This document shows positions 1 through 12,245 of a DNA stretch of 64,000 nt, in pieces. Under the pieces are notes generated by a model. It did no database searches. It saw only the letters and a list, made by a program, of their open reading frames with translations, and was not told the DNA's origin. Positions within the stretch are counted from its first letter, which is position 1, and every line of letters starts with the position of its first letter. The stretch comes from Lonicera japonica (taxonomy: Eukaryota; Streptophyta; Magnoliopsida; Dipsacales; Caprifoliaceae): positions 73,510,851 through 73,574,850 of the forward strand of contig CM038471.1 of NCBI GenBank assembly GCA_021464415.1. Direction: 5' to 3'. The position numbers and the translations under genes were made by a program.

Positions 1-1879
1 AACTTGTTCTTTTGTTTGCAATTAAAACATCCATTGTCGTCTAGAGTTATTTATATCTACCCGTAACGAATAAAGCAAGGAAATGACTTGATCCGATCCA
101 CTTCAATTATGTTTAGAAAACTGTCACTTGGATTAGAAGACAAATTTTGATGAGAAGAAATAATTTAAATAACAATAATAATAGATGGAAATAACTTGAT
201 AGATATATATGAAGAGAATATGATGTACGTACATTGTGCATTAGTAGTGTAAGTAATAATATTTGTCGGATTAAGTTTTGGGTTGAGTTTTGAGGTTTTA
301 TCATGGTTCAAAGTCAAGTCCTAAAGCTGGAAACGATCTGGATTGGAAGCTCCGAAATCTAACAGATTCACCATGCCAAAATCTTGGCCAAAACTACCCA
401 AATAAACGGCTCTTTTTAGTCAATTAACTGAATCACCTTTGTTACTTGGCCGAGCCCTATTGTTTTTGCTTTTTTACAATTTGTTGACATTTTAAATAAT
501 TTATTGCTTCGTCGCCAGTATTAGAGGGTTGCAACGAATCAAAAATTAGACGACTAAGGCTTTGGCCGAAACAATGTCTTTGAACAATGGGTTGATCAGT
601 TTTCTATTTGAATACTAATTTTTTTTTTTCTTTTTCCCGTAAAGCTGTTGCAAAGTATTGTTAGTTATCCTACATAAGCTAATATGCAGTCCTTAGAAGC
701 TACATTCTGCAATTTACAAAGCAATACATTTGAGGAGAACTAAGCATTCAATTTTCTTAGTTCTTCTCGAAACTAGTCCTACTTGTTTTGGAGTAAATTA
801 AGCTTGATTCGTGACCAATAGGAGTATTTTCAAGGAGAACTAAGCATTCCATTATCTAAAATAAACAAAAGTAAAGTATACAAGTGATTCCACGACAAAG
901 ATCGTAGGATTTTTACGACGTTGATCACATTGTGACGTAGCAGAAAGTTATGAATGGGATATAAACTCTCAATGTAAAAAAAAGCACTCAAATTTTATTA
1001 GAAAGATAGTCTCCTTCAACGATTACAATGAAATCCTCTTATAAGAGGAGACAAATGCAAGAAAGGAAACAAATTCAAAAAAAATTGCTAAAGAAATTGC
1101 ATAAATCATATGATCCTGCTACGTTGATGTCAAGATTCACACGGGATTTGACGGAAGTCAAATCAGACTTTCCAAACTCAACTTATTACGTCATTAAAAC
1201 ATGCTTTAAATAGTAAAAATGCAAATTCGAAGGCCTAAACGAAGGAATTTGGCCAAAAAACGGATTTCTCTAGGTTGTTTCGGGGCAAATTAACCGGGCC
1301 CCACACAAATCTAGTCTCGTTACTTTTTGGGCCAGCCGAGCTTACAACAATTCAGTGTAGTTAAGTACATGTCCGCTATCTGTTTTACATCACATAGGGA
1401 CACAGTTATTGAACTTTTTATTATGTGGTTAATTAGGGACCTCTTTCTCTGTATAACATAATGCATAAGCTCGATCTAATGAGCTATTTTTTTTTCTTTT
1501 CTGTTTCTTAGGATTTGTGCTGGGTTGAAATGTCAAAAAGCAGCTAAGAATCCTTTTTTGGCAAAGAGTTAGAAATCGAGGTAAACATCTCCATGAAACC
1601 ATGAGCTGTGAATTACAAAGCGATAGAAAGCTTCTCCCCAAATGGAAAGCAAGGTAAATTTTCTAGTTTTGCTAAAAGCATTGACTTTAAATACCTATAT
1701 CTGCTTTTGTTTGGGTAATACTTATTAATTGTGTTTTTCGTTGACAGAATGTTCTGCTTTTATATCTTATACTTCTTCCTGTTATATTTCAATATAATTT
1801 TGTGTTTGCAATCTGTTTTAATGATTTGAATTTTCTTTGACAAACACATCTATTGGACATTGGAGTACCCCTTAATCAA
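1..1879. other. Intergenic AT-rich sequence, no gene recognised
   Basis: I see no convincing coding region. A small open frame at 1028-1213 (61 codons, lysine-rich) has no recognisable motif. A short direct repeat (gagaactaagcattc) occurs near 737 and 836. The end of the stretch grades into the decayed copia relic. Confidence 0.5.
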
Positions 1880-2241
1880 ATCATCTTTAACGGGAGGACA
1901 TCCAAACAACATTTAAATTGTGGGTAATAAATTGGCTATTACAAACATAAACTTTTTTAAATACAAAATAAAACGGCTAAAGAATTATGGGAATCATTAG
2001 ACTATAAATACAAAACTGAAATGGTTAATTTGTCGGCAATGGTGACTGAGGTGAACTTGGAGGGTTCAAACCCAAAAGAATGGTAGAATGATACGGGTGC
2101 TACCCGACACATTTGCTTCGATAAAAGCTTGTTCTTTACTTTTTAACCTATCTAAAACGGGGAGAAAATGTACATGGGGAACTCGGCCACCTTTGAAATC
2201 AAGGGTGAAAGAAGAGTGGTGTTAAAACTTCCGGGAAGGAG

Positions 2242-2634
2242 TTGAATATAAATAATGTGGTCTATGTGCCCGAAGTCCGCAAGAACTTGTTGTCGGGTTC
2301 TTTGCTCAATAGTCATGGTTTTCAACTCGTGTTTGAGTCGATCAAGCTTGTTTTTTCTAAGGGTAAAATGTTTGTTTGTAAAGGGCATGTGAATGGTGGT
2401 TTATTTATTAAGATAAATATAATGACTATTGTCAAGAATAATAATAAAGCATGTACTTTTGTTTATATGCTTAAATCTTCTTATTTATGGCATGGTAGAT
2501 TAGGACATATTAATTATGATTTTTTACAAAAATTAATAAATTTAAATCATCTATCCACATTTCAAACTGATTCTAAATATAAGTGTGAAACTCGTGTTGA
2601 AGCAAAACAAACAAAGCAATCATTTTCAAGCTAG
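2242..2634 (+). pseudogene. Copia pre-integrase domain fragment
   Basis: A 130-codon open stretch of the copia relic. It contains NVVYVPEVRKNLLSGSLL, typical of the segment after the protease, then the histidine motif WHGRLGH of the GAG pre-integrase domain, and a degenerate CET remnant where the second Zn-binding cysteine pair would lie. It is a fragment of the surrounding polyprotein, not an independent gene. Confidence 0.75.
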
Positions 2635-2672
2635 TATTGAAAAAACACTGAACCACTTGATTTAATTCACAA

Positions 2673-2674
2673 TG

Positions 2675-2707
<33 letters not shown>
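2673..2707. repeat. AT then GT dinucleotide microsatellite
   Basis: An (AT)n run passes directly into a (GT)n run inside the former integrase coding region of the copia relic. It has expanded where the family normally encodes a short Asp-containing stretch, so it arose after the element died. Confidence 0.85.
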
Positions 2708-2799
2708 ATTTAAAAATGACACAAACAAGAGGTGGAAATAAATATTTAATCAAATTACTAAAATGTCCATTCAACTATAAATCGAGTTTCAATTTACCC

Positions 2800-5208
2800 T
2801 GTAACATCCCATGTTTTAATTACATTTGATTTAGTTCATTTATTTTTTAGTTAAACACTCCAATCCTTATTATTTTAAGCTCGAGCACTTTCTTAAATTT
2901 TTGGGAGATCCAAAAATTTACTTCATCGATTCTTTAGTGTCCTATTATATATTTAAGAATATTTTGGAAAGTTTCGTCACTATCAGAATTGAAACGAGTA
3001 TTAGAGTGGCATTTTTTCGAACCCAAAATATTTGATTATTGGGTGATTTTCAGTCAACTTTAGTCACTCATAAATTCTTCAATTTTTATCCAAATCATAC
3101 TCCGTAAACTCCTGTAGTTTCATCATATTCCCCCCTACAACTTTCGTGTTTTGACAAAAATCTAATTCACGCTCCTTGTTGGCCAAAACTGAGCTCGAAG
3201 TCAGGCGATTGACAACATACTGCACTGTTAGATTTCTGTTGCATTTTGGCACAGCGCTGACTTTGATCAAATTCTGGTATTAATGTGTCCAGAATTTGGT
3301 GAAACATCCTTCTACAAAGTTGTAGATCTTTTCAATACCTTTCCATTGATATAAAGATCATACTGATCGGAGTTCCGAGCAAAAAGTTACGGCCAAATTA
3401 CAGTGGGTAACCCCATAACCTCGTTTTTAACGAGTTGACTGCGTTTTGACCCGTTTTTAAGTTATTTCTCCACCATTTTCAGCCATTTTCGTGGGAGAGT
3501 AAGGTTAGAACATTTCTAGAGAGAGAGAGGGTGGTTCTTGGTGGATTTTGAAGGTTTCATAGCTCCAAATCAAGAATTTCATACCGATATTGCAGATTTT
3601 TCTTCCTCTTCGCATTCTGGTCTTGATTTCGGGATTGCATGTGTGATTTGGGAGATTTCTGGAGCTCAACCCAGGCTATAAACCTCTGTTCTTCTAGCTA
3701 TTCAGGTGGGAACTCCCCCTCTTCTCTTCTTGTTTCTGATTTGATGGCTTGATAGAGTGAAAATGCAGAATTTCGGTACCAAAATCACATTACTCTCTGC
3801 ATGTGAAAAGGGTAGACCAGATTTGTATGATATGAACTTGCATTTAGATAACCACTATGTTATTATTGATGAATATTGAGGTTGATTGCTGTGCATGTTG
3901 GAAATTATGAACTGTTTTGTGTATTTGGTACCGAAATGACTAGAATTACCTCCGTGCATATCTAGTATTCTATACACTACTTGATTTTCCAGATTTTCCA
4001 GAATTAAAATGATTAAAAATAGCCTTTCAAAACTCCAAAATTTGATATGCAAGTGGGTATGAGTATCATTCTAGTAAACTTAGCATTTTCTCTATTTTAT
4101 GCCTTTGATAATTGTTAGAAATGAGATAATTCTTCATAAATTGGTGTTACACACGGTTTAATTATACAAACTTGGTATATTGTGATGAACATAGCGTGAG
4201 AGAGCTGTTCATATGTATAATAATATCCTCATTGATTTCGAAAACTTTATTAACTTACATGACAACCTTTTGAAAATGTTTTTGACAAATTTACTAATCG
4301 CGGTGAGATAACGAGGTTGTTGGAACCGGATAAGCACCGGTATAAAAATGCTTAAGTTGATATTATTGCACAAACCCAGGGTAAGATGGGGTGCTAAAAA
4401 TCTGGTTACCAGTGCACTGGCCCATGGTAAGATGGGGTGCGTTTGTGAGTAGTATATTCCGTCTAGTACCGGTATTAGGTCGAGGAGGAGTTGGATGGAC
4501 GTGTGAGCAGTTATCGTGAGAGTCTCACGTGGATAACAATTGTTGCACTTGGCATATAATAAATGGATTTCTTTTATAAATGGCATAAATTGGCTAATTC
4601 TTGATAACAAGTTTAATGTGGCAAATCTTTTATTGATTCACACCCATGCATTGCATTTCCCTTTCCCTATAGTTCCCACTGGGCCAGTTGTGGCTCATTC
4701 CCTCATTTATCTTTCAGGTACACTTCGTGTTTTCGGGTAGAGGTCGTGGCTCAGGTCCGAGTGCTTCTTAGAGTTGCCTCTGATGTTTTTTTATGGATTT
4801 AGTTGTTATTTTGCTATGTTGTGAGTTTGTAGTATTTTTAATATTTAGTTTGGGAACCTTGTATCATCTTTGGAAGTATGTATTATTATTGTGGAACTTG
4901 GTTGTATTTCGGTCCTAGTTTGTGGATGATTATGTTGGAATCATTGTATTAGACCTCTTTCGTAACTTAGATTTCGGTTTGTAGTTGAACCTTATTATGC
5001 ATTTTGCCTGTTGGACTACTAAGGTTTGATTTTTATCAGATGGTGTTGTATTCCATACCCTTATGTTTGTTATGGTTCATTGAACAGGGTGGGTTTCCTT
5101 GTATTTATCGATACTTCATGCCGAAATTTTGTTAGATTTTCTTACTTTTTTGCTGTTAATTTTTTTACAGCATCCGTTAACACCTGCTTAATTAGGCAGG
5201 TTGTTACA
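2800..5208 (+). repeat. 5' LTR of the Tekay/Del-like gypsy
   Basis: Begins TGTAACATCC and ends TTGTTACA, a short inverted terminal pair. It is about 2.4 kb and matches 9852-12245 closely. It holds a 25-bp segment near 3009-3035 that the 3' LTR lacks. The small open frames inside it appear in both LTRs and are not genes. Confidence 0.93.
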
Positions 5209-5210
5209 GT

Positions 5211-5222
5211 TGGTATCAGAGG
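5211..5222 (+). other. Primer-binding site, initiator tRNA-Met type
   Basis: TGGTATCAGAGG follows the 5' LTR end after a 2-base spacer. It matches the complement of the 3' end of plant initiator tRNA-Met except at the last base, and primes minus-strand cDNA in most plant LTR elements. Confidence 0.9.
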
Positions 5223-5528
5223 AGATAGGTTTAATTTCCTTTCGACCGGGGGATGGGTAGATAGGATCTTTCTATTCCTTCAGTGCATGACCGTATCGAG
5301 TCAGGAAATTGGGTGACACTATTAGCAAGCACAGGTGACGGGTGAATTAGACTATAATTGGTTGAGAGCGCGACAATCGATTATTTTATAAAGCATCTGT
5401 CTACTGTAGCTTATTAGAGTCGAACTTGATGACCTGCATAATTATCTATCGACTTGCTTTGACGTATTTTTCTTGGCATTCCATTCTTCTCCGTTATGAT
5501 TATTATTGTGGACTGAACCCAAAGTAGG

Positions 5529-8500
5529 ATGGTAGAGATGAACTCATGGCAGGCGTTTAGTAGGGAATTTGAGAACCAATTTATATCCGATGCCTACTAT
5601 AGGTGAAAAAGGGAGGAGCTTCGGATGTTTAGGCAAGAAGGGATGACGGTGGCAGAATACCATCAGAAATTTGAGAGTTTGTCTTTACATATGGATCGGC
5701 CTTCTGATAGGGAAAAAATGGAGGCATTTTTCTTTGGTTTACGGGCAGACTTTCGGGATGTCCTAAGTGCGTACAACTATCAAACCTATAAGGAAGTGGT
5801 AGAGGCTGCTTATCGGAGAGATTCGGTACTAATGGAGCCTAGCAGGGGGAAGTTATGACGGCCGTTCAGATAGGCTCACCTATACGACAGATAAGGGGAA
5901 GAAAAGAAGTGAATTTGGTAGTTGGGAAAGAAATAAGAAGGCTAAATCAAGTTCAGAATCTTCGGGAGGTCTCTACTCTAGCGATGGGGGTAGCAATACT
6001 GGCAGTTTTTCGAGGTCTTGCTATGTTTGTAGACAACAAGGACACCGAGCAAAGAACTGTCCAAATAACCCACAAGTGAACCGGGGAAGTCGTAGTAGGG
6101 GTGAAGGTAGCAGTTCTAGCCGAGGTTCAAACCGGGGGCGCAATGGCAATCAGGGCCGATGCCAGTCAGGCAGGTTTACTGGTAGATCTTCACAGACAAT
6201 TAGTCAAGATGTTGAGCAGTAGGCAGCTAGTAGCTGGTACCAGTCAAACCAGCTTTCTTCCTAACAACTATATTATTCTCAGTCACGTCAATCCCACCAG
6301 CAATCTTTTTCTAGACCCATGCAGACTCAGGGTCAAGGCAACCAGAGTCGCCGAGTTTATAACTTGGCTACAACATCTACTCAAGAGGATCACACGGTGA
6401 TGGAAGGTAGTCTTATTATCTTTACTACTAGTGTTAAGGTTCTTTTCGATTCGGGTGCTTCTCATTCATTTATATCGTCAGCATGTGCATTTAGCTTGGG
6501 TTTAAAACCTAAGAGCCTCACTTCGTCTATCCGTATTAACACGCCCGCGGGGAGTGCTATTCTCCTTACGCAATATTGTACTGCCATCATTTCTCTGCAT
6601 AGTGATTGTCATATGGAAGATGAGTTTGTTCTTATGGATATGGGTTCCTATGATTTAATTTTGGGTATGGATTGGTTGTCCAAGTATCGGGCTATCATTG
6701 ATTGTTATGCTAAGAAGGTGACCGCCTATCATTGGGGCCAAAACTTAGTGTTTTATGGTGAAAGATACGGGTTATACCCGGTAACTTATGCTTGTAGACG
6801 AGAACAGAGGGATTATATGGGATGGTTATGTAGTATTATTGCCGATGAGTCTCCTAAATTGTCCCATATTGATATACCTGTTGTTAGTGAATTCCTGGAT
6901 GTTTTCCCTGAGGATTTACCGGGCTTACCCCCCTATCGTGAGGTTGAATTCTTTATAGATCTTGCTCCAGGGGCTGAACCAGTTTCTATAGCTCCTTATC
7001 GAATGGCCCCTGCGGAGTTGAAGGAGTTACGTACACAACTAGATGATCTTCTAGCCAAGGAATTTATCCGTCCTAGTACCTCTCCTTGGGGAGCCTCTGT
7101 CTTGTTTGCTAAAAAGGCACACGGTTCTCTCCGCATGTGTGTTGACTATCGTCAACTGAATCGGCTGACCATTAAGAACAAGTACTCACTCCCACGCATC
7201 GACGATTTATTTGATCAGTTACAGGGAGCTTCATTTTTCTCCAAGATTGATTTTCGGTCGGGCTATCATCAATTAAGAGTCGGAGAGGAAGATATTCCTA
7301 AGACCGCCTTCCGTACTCGTTATGGGCACTTCGAGTTCTTAGTTATGCCTTTTGGGCTAACCAACGCTCCTGTAGCCTTTATGGACTTGATGCAAATAAT
7401 CTTTTGTCCGTATCTTGACCAGTTTGTTGTGGTTTTCGTCGACGATATTCTCATCTATTCACGTTCTGAAGCTAAGCACGTTACTCATCTTAAAACCGCA
7501 CTGCAATTGCTTCGTGAGCACCAACTTTATGCCAAGTTCTCCAAGTGTGATTTTTGGCAGCAGGAAGTGAAGTTCCTAGGCCACATTGTGAATAGATTTG
7601 GAGTTTCAGTGGATCCGGCCAAGGTTGAAGCCGTGTCGAGCTGGAAGAGACCCACTAGTGTTACTGAAATTAGGAGTTTTCTTGGGTTAACTGGTTACTA
7701 TCGTCGTTTCATCCAGGATTTTTCCAAGATTGCCTCTTCCCTGACCCGTCTTACCCAGAAGGGAGTGCCATTCGTTTGGGATGAAGACTGTGAATATGCT
7801 TTCAATGAGCTTAAGTGTCGCCTTACCTCAGCTCCGATACTCGCTTTACCGCAAAAGGGTTTAGGCTATGTCATTTATTGCAATGCATCTCGATTGGGGT
7901 TAGGATGTGTGCTTATGCAACTGGATCATGTCATCATTTATGCATCAAGACAACTTAAGGCTCATGAGAAGAATTATCCCACACATGACCTTGAATTGGC
8001 AGCAGTAGTATTTGCCTTAAAGATTTGGCGACACTATTTGTATGGTGAGACATTCGAAATCTTCTCTGACCATAAGAGTTTGAAGTATATCTTCACCCAG
8101 AAGGATTTGAACCTGAGACAACGCCGATGGATGGAGTATTTAGAAGATTATGATTTCAAATTACAGTATCACCCGGGAAAAGCAAACGTGGTAGCTGATG
8201 CATTGAGTAGAAAATCTCAAGGCTCGGTTTCAGCCTTGAGGTGCCGCAAATGGAGACTCCATCAAGAATTGCAGAGGTATGACTTGGTGGTGAATCGGAG
8301 AGATAACCAGGCATTTCTGTCTACAATGGTTGTTAGGCCGGTATTGATAAATAAGGTGATTGAAAGCCAAAGTCAAGATGAAGATCTTGGGTGGTGCCGT
8401 AACCGAATATTATTCGGAGAGTACATTGAAGATGTCACCATTGGGCACGATGGTGGTATAAGATACAAAGAAAAGTTAGTAGTACCTCAGAACAACGTGG

Positions 8501-9778
8501 AGTTACAACAAGCAGTATTAGCCGAAGCTCATAATTCAAAATTTTCGATCCATCCAGGAGGTACCAAGATGTATCGTGATCTAAAGAGAATGTATTGGTG
8601 GTCGGGAATGAAGAGGGATGTAGCAAACTTTGTAGCCAAATGCCTTACTTGTCAAAGGATCAAGATCGAACATCAGAAACCTTCGAGTCCATTGTAACCC
8701 TTGCCTATCCCAGAATGGAGGTGGGAGAATGTCACTATGGATTTTCTTATGGGTTTACCAAAGACTCAGTCGAAAAAATGATGCAGTGTGGGTGATAGTC
8801 GATAGGTTAACTAAGTCAGCTCATTTCTTGCCTATTCAAGAGAAGTTTCCCGTCGGAAGGTTGGCGAAGATTTATATCAAGGAGATTGTGAGGTTACACA
8901 GTGTTCCGTTAATAGTTGTATCGGACAGAGACCCCCGTTTTACGTCAAAATTTTGGACAGCCTTACAAAGGAGTTTGGGAACTCAGTTGGACTTCAGCAC
9001 GGCATACCACCCGAAAACCGACGGGCAATCAGAAAGAACGATTCAGATATTGGAAGATATGTTGAGAGCCTGTGTGTTGGATCTCAAGGGAAATTGGGAT
9101 GAGCATCTTCCATTAACTGAGTTCTCCTATAACAATAGTTTTCAGTCTAGTATTGGAATGGCACCGTTCGAGGCACTTTATGGCAGACCTTGCAGGTCCC
9201 CTGTGTGTTGGATTGAGGTAGGCGAGTCCACACTCTTAGGACCACAGTTGGTTCAAGAGACCACATAGAAGATTAAGTTGATCAAGCAAAGGCTTCAAAC
9301 AACCCAGAGTCGTCAGAAATCGTATGCCGATTTAAGAAGGAAGCCCTTGGAATTCGAAGTTGATGATTTCGTTTTCTTGAAAGTGAAGCCCCGTCATAGC
9401 ATTATCCGATTCAAAAATAAGGGTAAGTTGTCTCCAAGATACGTTGGACCCTATAGAATTATCGAGAAGTTGGGAGCTGTGGCGTATCGATTAGAACTTC
9501 CTCCTGAACTCGAACGGATACACAATGTGTTTCATGTGTCCATGCTTTGCCGTTATGTTCCTGGCCCTTCTCACGTGTTACCAGTTGAAGAGATTGAGAT
9601 TGATGAGAGCGGAGCATATGAGACCTATCCGGTGCGGATTGAGGACCGCAAAGAGAAAGTATTGAGGAATCGGGTCATTCCGTTGCTTAAGGCGATCTGG
9701 CATTACCATGGCAAGGAAGAAGCCACTTGTGAGTTGGAATCGGAGATTCGTAGCAAGTATCCTTTCCTTTTCTCCTAA
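5529..9778 (+). pseudogene. Gypsy gag-pol polyprotein, broken
   Basis: Gag begins near 5529 in a shortened form; the usual N-terminal part is not evident. A retrotransposon gag domain lies at about 5535-5850 with an in-frame stop near 5604. A frameshift near 5858 leads to a CCHC zinc knuckle at 6019-6060 (CYVC...GH....C), with two stops before the main pol frame opens. Pol (6319-8697) has the protease DSGASHSF near 6448, RT with FVDD at 7435-7446, RNase H and the start of integrase with its zinc-binding HHCC. A stop at 8695-8697, an indel near 8775-8781 in an A run, and a nonsense codon at 9266-9268 break the integrase region, which ends at 9778. At least six lesions are visible, so no functional polyprotein is expected. 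Confidence 0.9.
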
Positions 9779-9837
9779 GATGATCTTTCTTATCTTTTCT
9801 AGTTTCTGTCGTTTAAATTTCGAGGACGAAATTCTTA

Positions 9838-9851
9838 TAAGGAGGGGAAAT
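9838..9851 (+). other. Polypurine tract of the Tekay/Del-like gypsy
   Basis: The purine run aaggaggggaaa lies directly before the 3' LTR start at 9852 and would prime plus-strand cDNA. Confidence 0.85.
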
Positions 9852-12245
9852 TGTAACATCCCGTGTTTTAATTACATTTGATTTAGTTCATTTATTTTTT
9901 AGTTAAACACACAAATCCTTATTATTTTAAGCTCGAGCACTTTCTTAAATTTTTGGGAGATCCAAAACTTTACTTCATCGATTCTTTAGTGTCCTATTAT
10001 ATATTTAAGAATATTTTGAAAAGTTTTGTCACTATCGGAATTGAAACGAGTATTAGAGTCGTTGATTATTGGGTGATTTTCAGTCAACTTTAGTCACTCA
10101 TAAATTCTTCAATTTTAATCCAAATCCTACTCCGTAAACTCCTGTAGTTTCATCATATTCCCCCATACAACTTTCGTGTTTTGACCAAAATCTAATTCAC
10201 GCTCCTTGTTGGCCAAAACTGAGCTCGAAGTCAGGCGATTGACAACATACTGCACTGTTAGATTTCTGTTGCATTTCGGCACATCGCTGATTTTGATCAA
10301 ATTCTGGTATTAATGTGTCTAGAATTTGGTGAAACATCCTTCTACAAAGTTGTAGATCTTTTCAATACCTTTCCGTTGATATAAAGATCATACCGATCGG
10401 AGTTCCAAGCAAAAAGTTACGGCCAAATTACAGTGGGTAACCCCATAACCTCGTTTTTAACGAGTTGACTGCATTTTGACCCGTTTTTAAGTTATTTCTC
10501 CACCATTTTCAGCCATTTTCGTGGGAGAGTAAGGTTAGAACATTTCTAGAGAGAGAGAGGGTGGTTCTTGGTGGATTTTGAAGGTTTCATAGCTCCAAAT
10601 CAAGAATTTCATACCGATATTGCAGATTTTTCTTCCTCTTCGTATTCTGGTCTTGATTTCGGGATTGCATGTGTGATTTGGGAGATTTCTGGAGCTCAAC
10701 CCAGGCTATAAACCTCTGTTCTTCTAGCTATTCAGGTGGGAACTCCCCCTCTTCTCTTCTTGTTTCTGATTTGATGGCTTGATAGAGTGAAAATGCAGAA
10801 TTTCGGTACCAAAATCACATTACTCTCTGCATGTGAAAAGGGTAGACCAGATTTGTATGATATGAACTTGCATTTAGATAACCACTATGTTATTATTGAT
10901 GAATATTGAGGTTGATTGCTGTGCATGTTGGAAATTATGAACTGTTTTGTGTATTTGGTACCGAAATGACTAGAATTACCTCCGTGCATATCTAGTATTC
11001 TATACACTACTTGATTTTCCAGATTTTCCAGAATTAAAATGATTAAAAATAGCCTTTCAAAACTCCAAAATTTGATATGCAAGTGGGTATGAGTATCATT
11101 CTAGTAAACTTAGCATTTTCTCTATTTTATGCCTTTGATAATTGTTAGAAATGAGATAATTCTTCATAAATTGGTGTTACACACGGTTTAATTATACAAA
11201 CTTGGTATATTGTGATGAACATAGCGTGAGAGAGCTGTTCATATGTATAATAATATCCTCATTGATTTCGAAAACTTTATTAACTTACATGACAACCTTT
11301 TGAAAATGTTTTTGACAAATTTACTAATCGCGGTGAGATAACGAGGTTGTTGGAACCGGATAAGCACCGGTATAAAAATGCTTAAGTTGATATTATTGCA
11401 CAAACCCAGGGTAAGATGGGGTGCTAAAAATCTGGTTACCAGTGCACTGGCCCATGGTAAGATGGGGTGCGTTTGTGAGTAGTATATTCCGTCTAGTACC
11501 GGTATTAGGTCGAGGAGGAGGAGGAGTTGGATGGACGTGTGAGCAGTTATCGTGAGAGTCTCACGTGGATAACAATTGTTGCACTTGGCATATAATAAAT
11601 GGATTTCTTTTATAAATGGCATAAATTGGCTAATTCTTGATAACAAGTTTAATGTGGCAAATCTTTTATTGATTCACACCCATGCATTGGATTTCCCTTT
11701 CCCTATAGTTCCCACTGGGCCAGTTGTGGCTCATTCCCTCATTTATCTTTCAAGTACACTTCGTGTTTTCGGGTAGAGGTCGTGGCTCAGGTCCGAGTGC
11801 TTCTTAGAGTTGCCTCTGATGTTTTTTATGGATTTAGTTGTTATTTTAGCTATGTTGTGAGTTTGTAGTATTTTTAATATTTAGTTTGGGAACCTTGTAT
11901 CATCTTTGGAAGTATGTATTATTATTGTGGAACTTGGTTGTATTTCGTTCCTAGTTTGTGGATGATTATATTGGAATCATTGTATTAGACCTCTTTCGTA
12001 ACTTAGATTTCGGTTTGTAGTTGAACCTTATTATGTATTTTGCATGTTGGACTACTAAGGTTTGATTTTTATCAGATGGTGTTGTATTCTATACCCTTAT
12101 GTTTGTTATGGTTCATTGAACAGGGTGGGTTTCCTTGTATTTATGGATACTTCATGCCGAAATTTTGTTAGATTTTCCTTACTTTTCTGCTGTTAATTTT
12201 TTTACAGCATCCGTTAACACCTGCTTAATTAGGCGGGTTGTTACA
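9852..12245 (+). repeat. 3' LTR of the Tekay/Del-like gypsy
   Basis: About 2394 bp, bounded by TGTAACATCC and TTGTTACA and followed by target duplication taccc. Compared with the 5' LTR it has lost about 25 bp near 10060 and gained two gag triplets near 11518. Differences are scattered toward both ends, and the middle (about 10630-11510) is almost free of them. Confidence 0.93.

Noticed and set aside
3855..4740. Open frames of 65-133 codons in the gypsy 5' LTR, repeated at 10885-11776
   Set aside because: They are the same LTR sequence twice, without protein motifs; repetition reflects the LTR, not a gene family.
5211..5222. tRNA-like sequences at primer-binding sites (also 35117-35128, 40665-40676, 44815-44826)
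   Set aside because: Only about 12 bases match tRNA; no tRNA fold. They are primer sites.
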